Shown here: positions 36,542-46,256 of the stretch, piece after piece
Numbering within the stretch: position 1 is the first letter of the stretch
Layout of the letters: each line of letters starts with the position of its first letter
The notes under the pieces: model-generated
What the model was told of the DNA's origin: nothing
The model's input: the letters and a program-made list of their open reading frames with translations, nothing else
Databases searched by the model: none
Source: Chitinophagaceae bacterium
GTDB lineage: Bacteria > Bacteroidota > Bacteroidia > Chitinophagales > Chitinophagaceae
NCBI GenBank assembly: GCA_020847395.1
Contig: JADLCD010000048.1
Span: 1 to 64,000 of the forward strand
Length of the DNA: 64,000 nt
Reading direction: 5' to 3'
Program-made: the position numbers and the translations under genes

Positions 36542-38134
36542 ATGAGTAATAACAGGTTCAGATTGTGGTTACCCTTAATTTTCTCCATAGTGATGATATT
36601 AGGAATGTTTTTCGGCTATAAAATGCGGGAAAAAATGCCGGTTGGCGCAAAATTCTTTTCAACCGAAAAAAAGGGCCCGGTGCAGGAGGTATTAGACCTC
36701 ATTTCCAACCGCTATGTAGACCCTGTAAAAACAGACACCCTTGCTGATGCAGCAATACAGGAAATGCTCACTCATCTTGACCCTCATTCTATATTTATTC
36801 CTGCCCAGGATTTGCAGCAGGTAAATGAAGACCTGGCAGGCAGGTTTGAAGGTATTGGAATTGAGTTCAATATTTTTAATGATACTATTAACGTGCTGAG
36901 CGTATTAAAAGGCGGGCCCTCAGAGCAGGCAGGTTTGCGGGTAGGCGATAAATTTTTGAAAATAGGTGACTCTGCCGTGGTTGGAAAAAAGATAGATGGT
37001 GATGCAGTACGCCAATTGCTGAGGGGCTTGCGGGGTTCTAATGTAAAAGTGATTGTTTTGCGTGGAAATGAGAAAAAAGAATACAGTATTACAAGAGGTA
37101 TTATTCCTTTATTTTCTTTAGACGCGTCGTATATGATTGCTCCATCTACAGGATATATCCGTTTAAATAAATTTTCCGAAACTACCTACGAGGAATTTAT
37201 GGAAGCCATGCAAAAACTAAAAGAGCAGGGTGTACAAAAAATGATTCTTGATTTGCGTGGCAATAGCGGAGGAATTTTGCAGGAAGCAGTAGAAATTGCA
37301 GATGAGTTTTTAGATGATAACAAACTGATAGTATATACACAGGGAGACCATGTAAGCAAACAGGAATTCAGGGCAAAAAGAGAAGGTATTTTTGAGAAAG
37401 GAAAATTAGTGGTGCTTATTGATGAAGGCTCCGCATCTGCCAGTGAAGTTTTAACCGGCGCATTGCAGGATTGGGATAGAGGCGAAGTAGTTGGACGCCG
37501 TAGCTTTGGTAAGGGATTGGTTCAGGAGCAATATAATTTATCTGATGGTTCTGCGCTCAGACTTACTATAGCAAGGTACTATACGCCGCTCGGAAGGTCT
37601 ATACAAAAACCATACGACCAGGGGTTGGAGAATTATAATGATGAGTTGATGGAACGATATCACAAAGGCGGTTTATTGAATGCCGACAGTAATAAAAATG
37701 ATAAAGGAAAAGCCTACCACACGCCTGTAGGCAAAGCCGTGTATGGCGGCGGCGGTATAACGCCAGATATTTTTGTTGCGCTCGATACAGCGGGCATCAC
37801 CGACAGAATAGCGAGACTATATACTAAAAACACGATAGGTAATTTTGTATATAATTATTATGTAGATAACCTCAACCAGTTTAAATTATATACTGACCCT
37901 GAATCTTTTGAAAAAGGATTTGATATTGATAACAAAGTATGGGATGCATTAACCGGCTTTGCAGCAAAAGACAGTATATATCTTCATGACCTTTCTGCAT
38001 CTGACAAAGCATTTTTGCGCCAGCGCCTGAAAAGTTTATTTGCAAGGCAACAATGGCGAAACGAAGGGTTTTATGAAGTAAATAATGTAAACGACCCTAT
38101 CGTTAAAAAGGCTTTGGAAGAATTAAATAAATAG
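36542..38134 (+). CDS. S41 carboxy-terminal processing protease
   Basis: A 530-residue Ctp-type protease. N-terminal membrane anchor (about 5-25), PDZ domain (about 90-175, GRFEGIGIEFNIF), and an S41 peptidase core with the catalytic serine in DEGSASASEVLTGAL and the lysine in RRSFGKGLVQEQ. It cleaves C-terminal tails of periplasmic proteins; specific targets unknown. The start at 36542 (MSNNRFRLWLPL) is preferred over an ATG at 36500, which adds a basic stretch not seen in the family. It is divergent from the nagK-murQ operon. Confidence 0.92.
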   Translation: MSNNRFRLWLPLIFSIVMILGMFFGYKMREKMPVGAKFFSTEKKGPVQEVLDLISNRYVDPVKTDTLADAAIQEMLTHLDPHSIFIPAQDLQQVNEDLAGRFEGIGIEFNIFNDTINVLSVLKGGPSEQAGLRVGDKFLKIGDSAVVGKKIDGDAVRQLLRGLRGSNVKVIVLRGNEKKEYSITRGIIPLFSLDASYMIAPSTGYIRLNKFSETTYEEFMEAMQKLKEQGVQKMILDLRGNSGGILQEAVEIADEFLDDNKLIVYTQGDHVSKQEFRAKREGIFEKGKLVVLIDEGSASASEVLTGALQDWDRGEVVGRRSFGKGLVQEQYNLSDGSALRLTIARYYTPLGRSIQKPYDQGLENYNDELMERYHKGGLLNADSNKNDKGKAYHTPVGKAVYGGGGITPDIFVALDTAGITDRIARLYTKNTIGNFVYNYYVDNLNQFKLYTDPESFEKGFDIDNKVWDALTGFAAKDSIYLHDLSASDKAFLRQRLKSLFARQQWRNEGFYEVNNVNDPIVKKALEELNK

Positions 38135-38207
38135 CGATTATTAATTGCTCCGCCTCTTCTTTGCGGTGTTGGCAGTTTGATTCCACTGCCTTAAATATTC
38201 CTGTTAT

Positions 38208-39071
38208 TTACCTGAAGGTATACTGGTATTCAACGCGGCCAACAAGTTTTTTCTGTTTGCTATAGCAACGTTCTTCTGTACGCAAGGCATTGTCGCCATA
38301 CAGGTATCGCCATATAAGATAATCGCTGGCATCCTGTTGTATATTGGTCATTTGTGTGATTCGGTTGTTCTCATCATATTCAAAAATATAATCCGGCACA
38401 AGCTTTTGTACTCTTTGATTATACCGTACAATATCTGTTAACCGGTTAAGTGAGTCGTAATAATAATAAGTTTTTCCTTTAGAAATATTTTTCTGCCAAC
38501 CTTCTTCCTCAATTATATTTCCTTTATCATCGCTCGCAAATTTTATAATAGTAGTATCCGTATTGCCCTTTATATACAACATGGATTGGGGAACAGCTTC
38601 GCTGTTATATGACCATATATGGGTTTCCGTTTGCCTTGTTTTATCCATTATGCCGATAGTAGTATTTGAGGCAGATATTAATTTACCGGTTGAATCAAAT
38701 GTATATTCAACGATGTTAACATTTTCGCTGGTAGAATCAACCGATTTATACAATTGCCCTTTAAAATTATAGAAAGCAGTAAGCGAAGAATTGCCGGCAA
38801 CTCCTGACATTGTTATTGTTCTTATTTGGGTAAAGCTGCTGTTGGGTTTTATTTCGCAGCTAAAATCCTCAGAAGGCTCGCCGGTTGCCTCAAAACTTTT
38901 CAACACTACCTGTTGCACTTTATTTTTTTTATACACCTGCTGCACAGCCGAATTTTGAGCGGTAAGTATAATATCCCGGTAATAATATTGCGCAAAAAGG
39001 TTACCCGGAATAAAACCCGCTATCGAAATAAGGATAAGTATTTTTACAAATGAATATTGAAGATGCTTCAT
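38208..39071 (-). CDS. Secreted protein with YD-like repeats
   Basis: A 287-residue protein with a signal peptide (about residues 1-28, ending GNLFAQYYY). The later part has short repeats with aromatic-Asp pattern (YTFDSTGKLISASN, YYYDSLNRLTDIV, FEYDENNRITQM) as in YD/RHS-like proteins. Function unknown. Start MKHLQYSFVKI at 39071 rather than three codons upstream; either fits. It lies divergent from the DUF3667 gene, 37 bases apart. Confidence 0.7.
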   Translation of the reverse strand: MKHLQYSFVKILILISIAGFIPGNLFAQYYYRDIILTAQNSAVQQVYKKNKVQQVVLKSFEATGEPSEDFSCEIKPNSSFTQIRTITMSGVAGNSSLTAFYNFKGQLYKSVDSTSENVNIVEYTFDSTGKLISASNTTIGIMDKTRQTETHIWSYNSEAVPQSMLYIKGNTDTTIIKFASDDKGNIIEEEGWQKNISKGKTYYYYDSLNRLTDIVRYNQRVQKLVPDYIFEYDENNRITQMTNIQQDASDYLIWRYLYGDNALRTEERCYSKQKKLVGRVEYQYTFR

Positions 39072-39108
39072 AGAGGGCAAATGTATTATTTTTAATAAAA
39101 TTTACAGC

Positions 39109-40491
39109 GTGTCGCATTTTAAGGAAAGAAAGGAAAAAAACTGTTTAAACTGTAATGCCGAGGTAACTGGCAGGTTTTGCCAGGTTTGCGGGCAGGAAAA
39201 TATAGAGCCGAAAGAATCAGTGTGGCATCTTATCACCCATTTTTTTTATGATATTACCCATTTTGATGGCAAATTTTTCAGTACGGTAAAATATTTGCTG
39301 GTGCGGCCAGGGTTTCTTACCGCAGAATATATAAGAGGAAAACGTATGACATACCTGCACCCGATACGCATGTACGTATTTACCTCCGCTTTTTTCTTCC
39401 TCCTATTCTTTTCATTTATCAGCCCGCATACAGAACATAGTAAAGAAGGACTGGAGGGCTTAAAGGAAGAGTTGGCGATAAAGCAGGAACAGAAAACCAA
39501 CCTGTTTAAAATGCAGGAGAACACTAATGACAGTGTTTTAAAAGCAGCCGTTACCAAAGCGCTGGTTAAAACAGATAAAGAAATAACAACGCTTAAAGAC
39601 AGTATTCAAAAAGAGGAGCACAATGAAGGAGATAATGACGATAAAAAAGATATTCGTAGTATTATAACTGCCATTCCGGATATTAAAAAAACGATAGATT
39701 CCATAAAGCGGGAAGTAATAAAAGACAGCGTCAAAAAAAATATTGATTCTGCAGAAACTGCTGATACAGCCAGGCAAAACAACGATACCGTATACAGATA
39801 CAGGTACAAAAAAAATGCTTCTATTAAGAAAGATATAGCGGATAAAAAAGATACGGCTGATAAAGAAGATTCTACCATTAAAAAAGATGACACTATTAAA
39901 CTGGCTCATCTGCCCAAAACCGGCTCAGACGATTTTGATTTTGATTTTTATAATGATGAAGCCACCTACCTTGCAGTACAAAAAGAACTTCCTCCGGCAA
40001 AGCAAGACGGCTATCTTAAACGTTCTGTTGTAATGAAACTTTTACGCTGGCATAACCAACAACAAAATGGCGGAGAAAAAACCTTTGATACAATAAAAGA
40101 AAAATTCAAGCACTCTTTCCCAACCATACTTTTCGTATCACTGCCCATATTCGCATTTTTGCTAAAGCTGTTATATATAAGGCGCAGAAATTTTTATTAT
40201 GCCGATCATGCTATTTTTACCATTCATACCTATTGTGCAATTTTTATTTTGTTACTGCTGTATTATATGTTTGATGCAATTGGCAATAAAACAGGCTGGT
40301 GGATTTTTTTCATTATCAAAGCCTTCTTCGTTATATACATCATGTATTACACATACAAGGCTATGCGCAATTTTTATGAGCAGGGGCGCTTTAAAACACT
40401 GGTAAAATATTTATTCCTGGGCTTGCTGACATCTATTGTAATGGGCTTGCTGATTGCTATTTTCTTTGCAATATCTGCCTATAACGCATAA
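39109..40491 (+). CDS. DUF3667 membrane protein
   Basis: A 460-residue protein. An N-terminal zinc ribbon (CLNCNAEVTGRFCQVCGQ, residues 13-30) precedes the DUF3667 region HFFYDITHFDGKFFSTVKYLLVRPGFLTAEYIRGKRMTY (in parts) and a first membrane helix (about 90-105). A long Lys/Asp/Thr-rich low-complexity part (about 115-270) separates it from four C-terminal helices (about 345-455). Function is unknown. The start is GTG at 39109. The stop is eight bases before mazG, so the genes are co-transcribed. Confidence 0.8.
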   Translation: MSHFKERKEKNCLNCNAEVTGRFCQVCGQENIEPKESVWHLITHFFYDITHFDGKFFSTVKYLLVRPGFLTAEYIRGKRMTYLHPIRMYVFTSAFFFLLFFSFISPHTEHSKEGLEGLKEELAIKQEQKTNLFKMQENTNDSVLKAAVTKALVKTDKEITTLKDSIQKEEHNEGDNDDKKDIRSIITAIPDIKKTIDSIKREVIKDSVKKNIDSAETADTARQNNDTVYRYRYKKNASIKKDIADKKDTADKEDSTIKKDDTIKLAHLPKTGSDDFDFDFYNDEATYLAVQKELPPAKQDGYLKRSVVMKLLRWHNQQQNGGEKTFDTIKEKFKHSFPTILFVSLPIFAFLLKLLYIRRRNFYYADHAIFTIHTYCAIFILLLLYYMFDAIGNKTGWWIFFIIKAFFVIYIMYYTYKAMRNFYEQGRFKTLVKYLFLGLLTSIVMGLLIAIFFAISAYNA

Positions 40492-40499
40492 TCATATTT

Positions 40500-41276
40500 A
40501 TGGAAACTACTGAAACAGCTTTTTTAAGATTAGTGAATATTATGAATGATTTGAGGGAAAAATGCCCCTGGGATAAAAAGCAAACCATTCAAACATTACG
40601 TTCGCTTACTATTGAGGAAACTTACGAACTGGCAGATGCCATTACAGAAAACAACTGGAAGGATATAAAAGAAGAACTGGGCGATGTTTTGCTGCATATT
40701 GTTTTTTATGCCAAAATTGGTGCAGAGCAAAACCAGTTTACGATTGATGATGTTATCAACGGCATTTGTGAAAAACTGATTGCCCGCCACCCGCATATTT
40801 ATGGAGATGTGAAAGTGAACGATGAGGAAGACGTGAAAAGAAACTGGGAGAAATTAAAATTAAAAGAAGGAAAAAAATCTGTATTGAGTGGCGTACCTAA
40901 ATCGCTACCGGCAACGGTAAAGGCTATGCGCCTGCAGGAAAAAGCAAAACAGGTTGGCTTTGAATGGGATAACCGTACACAGGTATGGCAAAAGGTGGAA
41001 GAAGAAACCCGGGAGTTGCAGGATGCCATAAAAGCCAACAACCAGGATGCCATTGAGGAAGAATATGGCGACCTTATATTTTCTTTAATTAACTATGCAC
41101 GATTTTTGCATATTGACGCGGAAAACGCGTTAGAGCGTACCAATAAAAAGTTTATACTACGGTTCACACAAATGGAAGCAGCCGCATCAGGAGAGGGAAA
41201 AAGCCTGGCAAATATGACGCTTGAAGAAATGGATGCAATATGGAACCGTATTAAAATACAAAATAAATCAATTTGA
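40500..41276 (+). CDS. mazG: Nucleoside triphosphate pyrophosphohydrolase MazG
   Basis: A 258-residue two-domain MazG. Both halves carry the acidic metal motifs: EETYELADAI with EELGDVLLH in the first, EEETRELQDAI with EEEYGDLIFSL in the second. It hydrolyses (d)NTPs to monophosphates and clears abnormal nucleotides. It overlaps the next gene by four bases (stop TGA inside a TTG start), a sign of translational coupling. Confidence 0.95.
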   Translation: METTETAFLRLVNIMNDLREKCPWDKKQTIQTLRSLTIEETYELADAITENNWKDIKEELGDVLLHIVFYAKIGAEQNQFTIDDVINGICEKLIARHPHIYGDVKVNDEEDVKRNWEKLKLKEGKKSVLSGVPKSLPATVKAMRLQEKAKQVGFEWDNRTQVWQKVEEETRELQDAIKANNQDAIEEEYGDLIFSLINYARFLHIDAENALERTNKKFILRFTQMEAAASGEGKSLANMTLEEMDAIWNRIKIQNKSI

Positions 41277-44200
41277 AAAAGTTCTGGGGCGATTTGTTTT
41301 ATAATAATGGGTACCTGCTTATAGGAGCGGCCTGGCTTTTTACGCTTTCCTTTATTTTCAGCAATTACTGGTCATACACATCTTCTCCAAAAGGTGTAAA
41401 AAAATCGATGGAAAAATATGTGTGGCATAATGAAGAAGATTTTGATCATTTTCTAAGAGATACTTCTTTAATAAGAAAGTTTACTTATAACGAGGAAAAC
41501 GAGGAAGATGTAATAAACATAAAGAATAAAGATTATAGCTTTTTTCTATATACCCAGATAGATACTGCTAATTATGAATTGGTCTTCTGGAACACGCAAT
41601 CCATATTACCCGGTGAAGGTATATTAATGAATGATAGTACTAACTACATTAAACCACTAACAAATGGTCAATACCAGGTAATTAAAAAAAGGTTGAATAT
41701 TGCCAATAAAAATTTACTGGCTTTATACCTGCTACCTATACGTCGCCAATATGTGCTGGAAAGTGAATATTTACAAAACGGTTTTGTAAGCCAGGGTAAT
41801 CTTGAAGAGAACTATTCTCTTTCTTTTTCTCCAACTGAATTTCCTATACGAAGCAAAACAGGTGATATATTATTTTACCTGCAACCCAAACCCTTTAGCG
41901 ATGCCGAAGGATATGACTGGATAACGCTTTTGCTCAGGATTGCGGGAGCTCTGCTTATTCTTTTTTTTCTGCATAATATTGGTATTGCTATTTCAAAATC
42001 TATAAGTCCCTCAGCCGGCGTAGCTTTTATGGTAATTTTATTAATAGGGTTGAGATTTTTAAGTTACAGTTTTCATTTGCCTGCTAATTTCCGTCAATTT
42101 GAGTTGTTTAATCCCCGTGTATATGGTTCGAGCTTTATCTCACCGTCGTTGGGTGATTTACTCATTAACTCTCTTATATTTTTCTGGCTGGTTATTTTTG
42201 CACGGGTTCAATTTCATGACCGCGGCTTAAAACTTAACATACTTGGTACTGCATGGAAAAGAGTAATGTTAATCTTCTTATCCATAGTACTTTTTGTTAC
42301 AACCTTAATATGCGGGCATATAATACGAAGCCTTGTTGCCGACTCGCAGATTTCGCTTGACGTAACTAATTTCTTTACGCTGAATATTTACAGCATATTT
42401 GGCTTTATTGTGTTATGCTGTGTAACCATAAGTTATTTTATATTCTCCCAGGCAATCCTGAATATGATGGAGAAAATGATTGCAAAAGCATATTATGTAC
42501 AGATCGTACTTGTTACTTTCATAGGCCTTTTGATTTTAAGTTTGCGCGTAAATGGTCCATATATACTTTTTGAGCTCCTCATTTTAGTGTGGGTTTTATT
42601 TTATGTATATCTCATGAATAAAATTCCGCTCAATTTTGTACGGAGTAATTTTGTTGCCGGAAACGCGATGTTCTGGTTATTTATTTTTTCTGCTTCTATT
42701 GCAGCGATAATTATATCACAAAACCGTACACGTGAACTTGAATTAAGAAAAAGAACGGCAGAAAAATTAGTTATACAAACTGATCCGTCAAGCGAGCGGC
42801 TGCTAAACATAGTAACACAAAGCTTCACCAATATATTTTTCCTCAATAATCTTGATAAAATTACCAATCCTTCAAAAAATGCAAGGTTTAAAGACAGTAT
42901 ACTGAATGCCTATTTTGAACCCTTTACCAGCAAATACGAAACAGAGCTGTTTTTTTTTAATGCAGCAGAGCAACCCCTTGGCAATGGTGGCCGGTTAACT
43001 TATGATGAGATCAACAGCATTTATTCTGTGCAGGGAAAAGCTACAAAAATTCCGGAGCTAAGATATTATGAAACAGCTTTTGATAAGTTCAGTTATGTGT
43101 ATTCCAGGGAGATAAGAGACAGCTTAAAAAATATCAGGGCATACTTTTTTATGCTTGCAAATCCCAAACGATACCGGAGCGATGCGTTATATCCTGAATT
43201 ATTTAAACAGGCCGAAGATTTTTCCTTTGAAAATACGCCAGATTATGCCTACGCTATTTATGTGGATAGAAATTTACAAGCCTATATTAATGATTATAGT
43301 TTTCCCACCGTATTAAGCGATGAAAATATTCCTAAACAGGATTTTTACGACCGGTATGTAAATGGTTATAGTGAACTATGGTATAAATCTGGTAATAAAG
43401 TTGTGGTGATAACACGCCGCAGCAGTTTTATTATGGAAGCCATCGCGCTTTTTTCTTACCTGTTTGTTGGTTTTTTAATATTAGTTGTAATTTTCCAGGT
43501 TGCCAGCATTATTATCCTTTCCGGATTCAGGATAAGAGCATTGCGATCGCTTACGGATTTCAATATCAGGTCCCAGATATATGCAACAGTAATTTTTGTG
43601 AGTGTATTTGCGCTTGTAGTTGTTGGTGGCACCACTATAGTATTCTTTACCTCTTCTTACAACAAAAATAACAAAGACAGGCTGAGCAAATCCATCCAGG
43701 ATATTTCAAAAGAATTGAAAGGTAATATCAGCGATCACCGGATGAAAGATGAAGCAATACAGGTATATGACTCCGCATATAGCAGGGAATTGAGACAACA
43801 AATTACCAATCTTGCTCAATCGCATGATGTGGATGTGAACCTTTATAACTCAGACGGATCACTGCAAATTTCTTCTCAACCATTTGTATATAATAAAGGG
43901 GTATTGAGCAGAATGATGGAACCATTGGCACTTTACAATCTTCAAAAACTAAAAAAAATACAATATATACAGGAAGAAAGCTATGGAAAGATGAAATACC
44001 TGAGCATATATGTTCCTGTATTAGGTGATAACCGCAATGCAGTTGCATACCTCAATATTCCATACTTTAACTCACAAAACAGGTTAAAGCAGCAGATTGC
44101 CAGTTTCCTTGTAACTATTATTACTATAAATGCATTTATATTTTTATTAGCCGGCATTATTGCTTTATTCCTCACCAACAGAATTACGGGGTCGTTTACA

Positions 44201-45049
44201 CTTATCGGCGCCATGATGCGTGACGTAAATCTTGGCAAACATAATGCAGAGATAGTATGGACTAAAAAAGATGAGATAGGTGTATTGGTAAAAGAATATA
44301 ATAAAATGGTGCAGAAACTTGAAGAAAGCGCTGTAGCGCTTGCAAAAACAGAAAGAGAAGGTGCCTGGCGTGAAATGGCCAGGCAGGTAGCGCATGAAAT
44401 TAAGAACCCGCTTACACCAATGAAACTAAGTATACAATACTTACAAAAAGCAATCAACAACAATGCTCCCAATGTAAAAGATCTTTCCGCTAATGTTGCC
44501 CAAACCCTGGTTGAACAAATTGATCACCTCTCACGCATAGCAGCAGAGTTTTCGCAGTTTGCTAATATTGGCAATGCTAAAAATGAAGTGTTTGATTTGA
44601 ATACATTATTAAGTTCATTGGTATACCTGCACGACGTTCAGGAAAGGGTAAGTGTAAAACTCAACACAGGTGATGATCCAATAATGATTAATGCGGATAA
44701 AACACAAATCAACAGGCTTTTTACAAACCTTCTTCAAAATGCTATCGAAGCCATTCCCGAAGAGAATAATGGATGGGTAACTGTTGCAAAAGAAGCAAAT
44801 GGGCATAAAGTAATTATGAGTATAAAAGATACGGGTACAGGCATTCCCAAATCAGCACGTACCAATATTTTCACTCCCAACTTTACTACAAAAACCTCAG
44901 GCACAGGATTAGGACTTGCTATTTGTAAAGGTATTGTTGAGCAGGCCCATGGTACCCTTTGGTTTGATACCGCGGAAGGAAAAGGAACAACTTTTTATGT
45001 TGAACTTCCCTTATACGATAACGGAATAGAGTATAGTACAGATTTTTAA
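41273..45049 (+). CDS. NtrY-like multi-pass sensor histidine kinase
   Basis: A 1258-residue kinase. Several membrane helices in the first half (about 10-30, 218-240, 245-265, 293-310, 325-350, 368-395, 405-425, 432-450, 465-480), a long extracytoplasmic region (485-720), more helices at about 725-750 and 770-792, a second periplasmic part, a helix at 945-965, HAMP, then HisKA with His1041 in MARQVAHEIKNPLTPMKLS and an ATPase domain (NLLQNAIEAI, DTGTGIP, TSGTGLGLAI). It fits the NtrY class. No response regulator is adjacent. It starts with TTG overlapping the mazG stop. Confidence 0.85.
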   Translation: MKKFWGDLFYNNGYLLIGAAWLFTLSFIFSNYWSYTSSPKGVKKSMEKYVWHNEEDFDHFLRDTSLIRKFTYNEENEEDVINIKNKDYSFFLYTQIDTANYELVFWNTQSILPGEGILMNDSTNYIKPLTNGQYQVIKKRLNIANKNLLALYLLPIRRQYVLESEYLQNGFVSQGNLEENYSLSFSPTEFPIRSKTGDILFYLQPKPFSDAEGYDWITLLLRIAGALLILFFLHNIGIAISKSISPSAGVAFMVILLIGLRFLSYSFHLPANFRQFELFNPRVYGSSFISPSLGDLLINSLIFFWLVIFARVQFHDRGLKLNILGTAWKRVMLIFLSIVLFVTTLICGHIIRSLVADSQISLDVTNFFTLNIYSIFGFIVLCCVTISYFIFSQAILNMMEKMIAKAYYVQIVLVTFIGLLILSLRVNGPYILFELLILVWVLFYVYLMNKIPLNFVRSNFVAGNAMFWLFIFSASIAAIIISQNRTRELELRKRTAEKLVIQTDPSSERLLNIVTQSFTNIFFLNNLDKITNPSKNARFKDSILNAYFEPFTSKYETELFFFNAAEQPLGNGGRLTYDEINSIYSVQGKATKIPELRYYETAFDKFSYVYSREIRDSLKNIRAYFFMLANPKRYRSDALYPELFKQAEDFSFENTPDYAYAIYVDRNLQAYINDYSFPTVLSDENIPKQDFYDRYVNGYSELWYKSGNKVVVITRRSSFIMEAIALFSYLFVGFLILVVIFQVASIIILSGFRIRALRSLTDFNIRSQIYATVIFVSVFALVVVGGTTIVFFTSSYNKNNKDRLSKSIQDISKELKGNISDHRMKDEAIQVYDSAYSRELRQQITNLAQSHDVDVNLYNSDGSLQISSQPFVYNKGVLSRMMEPLALYNLQKLKKIQYIQEESYGKMKYLSIYVPVLGDNRNAVAYLNIPYFNSQNRLKQQIASFLVTIITINAFIFLLAGIIALFLTNRITGSFTLIGAMMRDVNLGKHNAEIVWTKKDEIGVLVKEYNKMVQKLEESAVALAKTEREGAWREMARQVAHEIKNPLTPMKLSIQYLQKAINNNAPNVKDLSANVAQTLVEQIDHLSRIAAEFSQFANIGNAKNEVFDLNTLLSSLVYLHDVQERVSVKLNTGDDPIMINADKTQINRLFTNLLQNAIEAIPEENNGWVTVAKEANGHKVIMSIKDTGTGIPKSARTNIFTPNFTTKTSGTGLGLAICKGIVEQAHGTLWFDTAEGKGTTFYVELPLYDNGIEYSTDF

Positions 45050-45123
45050 ATGGCACTGCGTTTAAACCATATATAAACCATCAACCTTTTATCTATTGTT
45101 TGCTGCCAGTATTATTTGTAAGG

Positions 45124-45172
45124 CTGCTTTTGTTACACATTAAAGCACTGCTTTTGTTACAACAATAAAGCA
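45124..45172. repeat. Two tandem imperfect 24-25 bp repeats, each a small hairpin
   Basis: Unit 1 (45124-45147) and unit 2 (45148-45172) share CTGCTTTTGTTAC and end in TAAAGCA. Each unit can pair TGCTTT with AAAGCA. They lie 75 bases after the NtrY-like kinase, in a 259-base gap with no gene, and might act as a weak tandem terminator. Confidence 0.5.
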
Positions 45173-45308
45173 GCATGCATGTGAGCAACAATACCTAAAT
45201 CTTTTCTACAATCAAGTAAATATTTGGAAGACTTATCATGCGCAAAGGTATGTAATGCAATTTTAGGGGTGCATCCCAAATTTTAGCACACTATCCATTA
45301 TGCATGCT

Positions 45309-46199
45309 CTAATTCGTAACCTTAAAGTTAAAAATAATCGTTCCCCTGTCTTCGCTACCGGCTGCGAATTTTAATTGCCGGGCTTTACGGATAGCAATAT
45401 CTTTCATAGCCGCATTAGAAGTGGTAGAACCGCGTGGTTGATATGTTGCGCCTGTTACAGCGCCTGAAGCATCAACAGAAATATCTACAGCAACTTTTGC
45501 ATTTTCATTAAATTCATCCTGGAAAGAAGGCTGACGAAGAATTTTGCGTCCGCGCAAATTACCCTGCACCGTGTAGCCGCTACCGTTACCACTACCGCCG
45601 AAGCCATCATAATTTTTTGAATTAGGGTCGCCATTTATTTTACCACGGTCACCTGTGCCGGTAGTATTGCCTTCGCTACGGCTGCCATTCCAGGTATCTG
45701 CATTATTACCTCCGGGGCCGGTTCCATCACCACCTTTATAAGTTGCTTTTGGTTTGGGTGGTGCAGGAGTAGGATTCTCAACTACCTGCGGTTTTGTTAC
45801 CGGTGTTTTTGCAGTGGTAGTATTTTCTTTTGTTGGAATATTTGTACTCTTGGGATTTGACACTTTTGGTTTGGGCACATGCACATCTTCTGCTTCATCA
45901 TCATCATCATTTGTTTCTACCGCTTTCACATCCTGCACGGGTGTGTTTGCTGCTTTTGGAGGAGAATTAACTTCTTTTTCAGCGGCGGCAGGCGGGCCGG
46001 GAATTAAAGGCTGCACATCTCCGGAGCCATCATCACTATTACCGAGATTCACTTCCATACCTTCCTCTACCGGAGGTGGCGGCGGTACCGGCACAGACCA
46101 GGAAACAAGAAAAAAGAATAATAGTAACAACCCGGATATTATCCCTGTAATAGTTCCTGCTTTTACATTTTTCGTTGTTTCAAAATCAGAAGATGACAT
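45309..46199 (-). CDS. TonB-like envelope protein
   Basis: A 296-residue protein: short cytoplasmic N-terminus, one membrane helix (about residues 17-37), a Pro-rich stretch PVPPPPPVEEG, a low-complexity Pro/Lys/Asn/Gly middle part (about 60-215) able to span the periplasm, and a C-terminal domain (about 225-296: AKVAVDISVDASGAVTGATY, RKARQLKFAAG) of TonB type. It probably transfers energy to an outer-membrane receptor. ExbB/ExbD genes are not in the window. Confidence 0.75.
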   Translation of the reverse strand: MSSSDFETTKNVKAGTITGIISGLLLLFFFLVSWSVPVPPPPPVEEGMEVNLGNSDDGSGDVQPLIPGPPAAAEKEVNSPPKAANTPVQDVKAVETNDDDDEAEDVHVPKPKVSNPKSTNIPTKENTTTAKTPVTKPQVVENPTPAPPKPKATYKGGDGTGPGGNNADTWNGSRSEGNTTGTGDRGKINGDPNSKNYDGFGGSGNGSGYTVQGNLRGRKILRQPSFQDEFNENAKVAVDISVDASGAVTGATYQPRGSTTSNAAMKDIAIRKARQLKFAAGSEDRGTIIFNFKVTN

Positions 46200-46256
46200 C
46201 TTTACAAAAATTAGTTAAACAAAAGTAAAGATGATTATGTTATAATCCTGTGAATC

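Noticed and set aside
38161..38207. Possible terminator or repeat after the S41 protease
   Set aside because: Only short imperfect pairing and no T tract.
45754..46218. Plus-strand Gly/Ser/Phe-rich frame opposite the TonB-like gene
   Set aside because: It is the complement of the low-complexity Pro/Lys/Asn region; no domain, no promoter.
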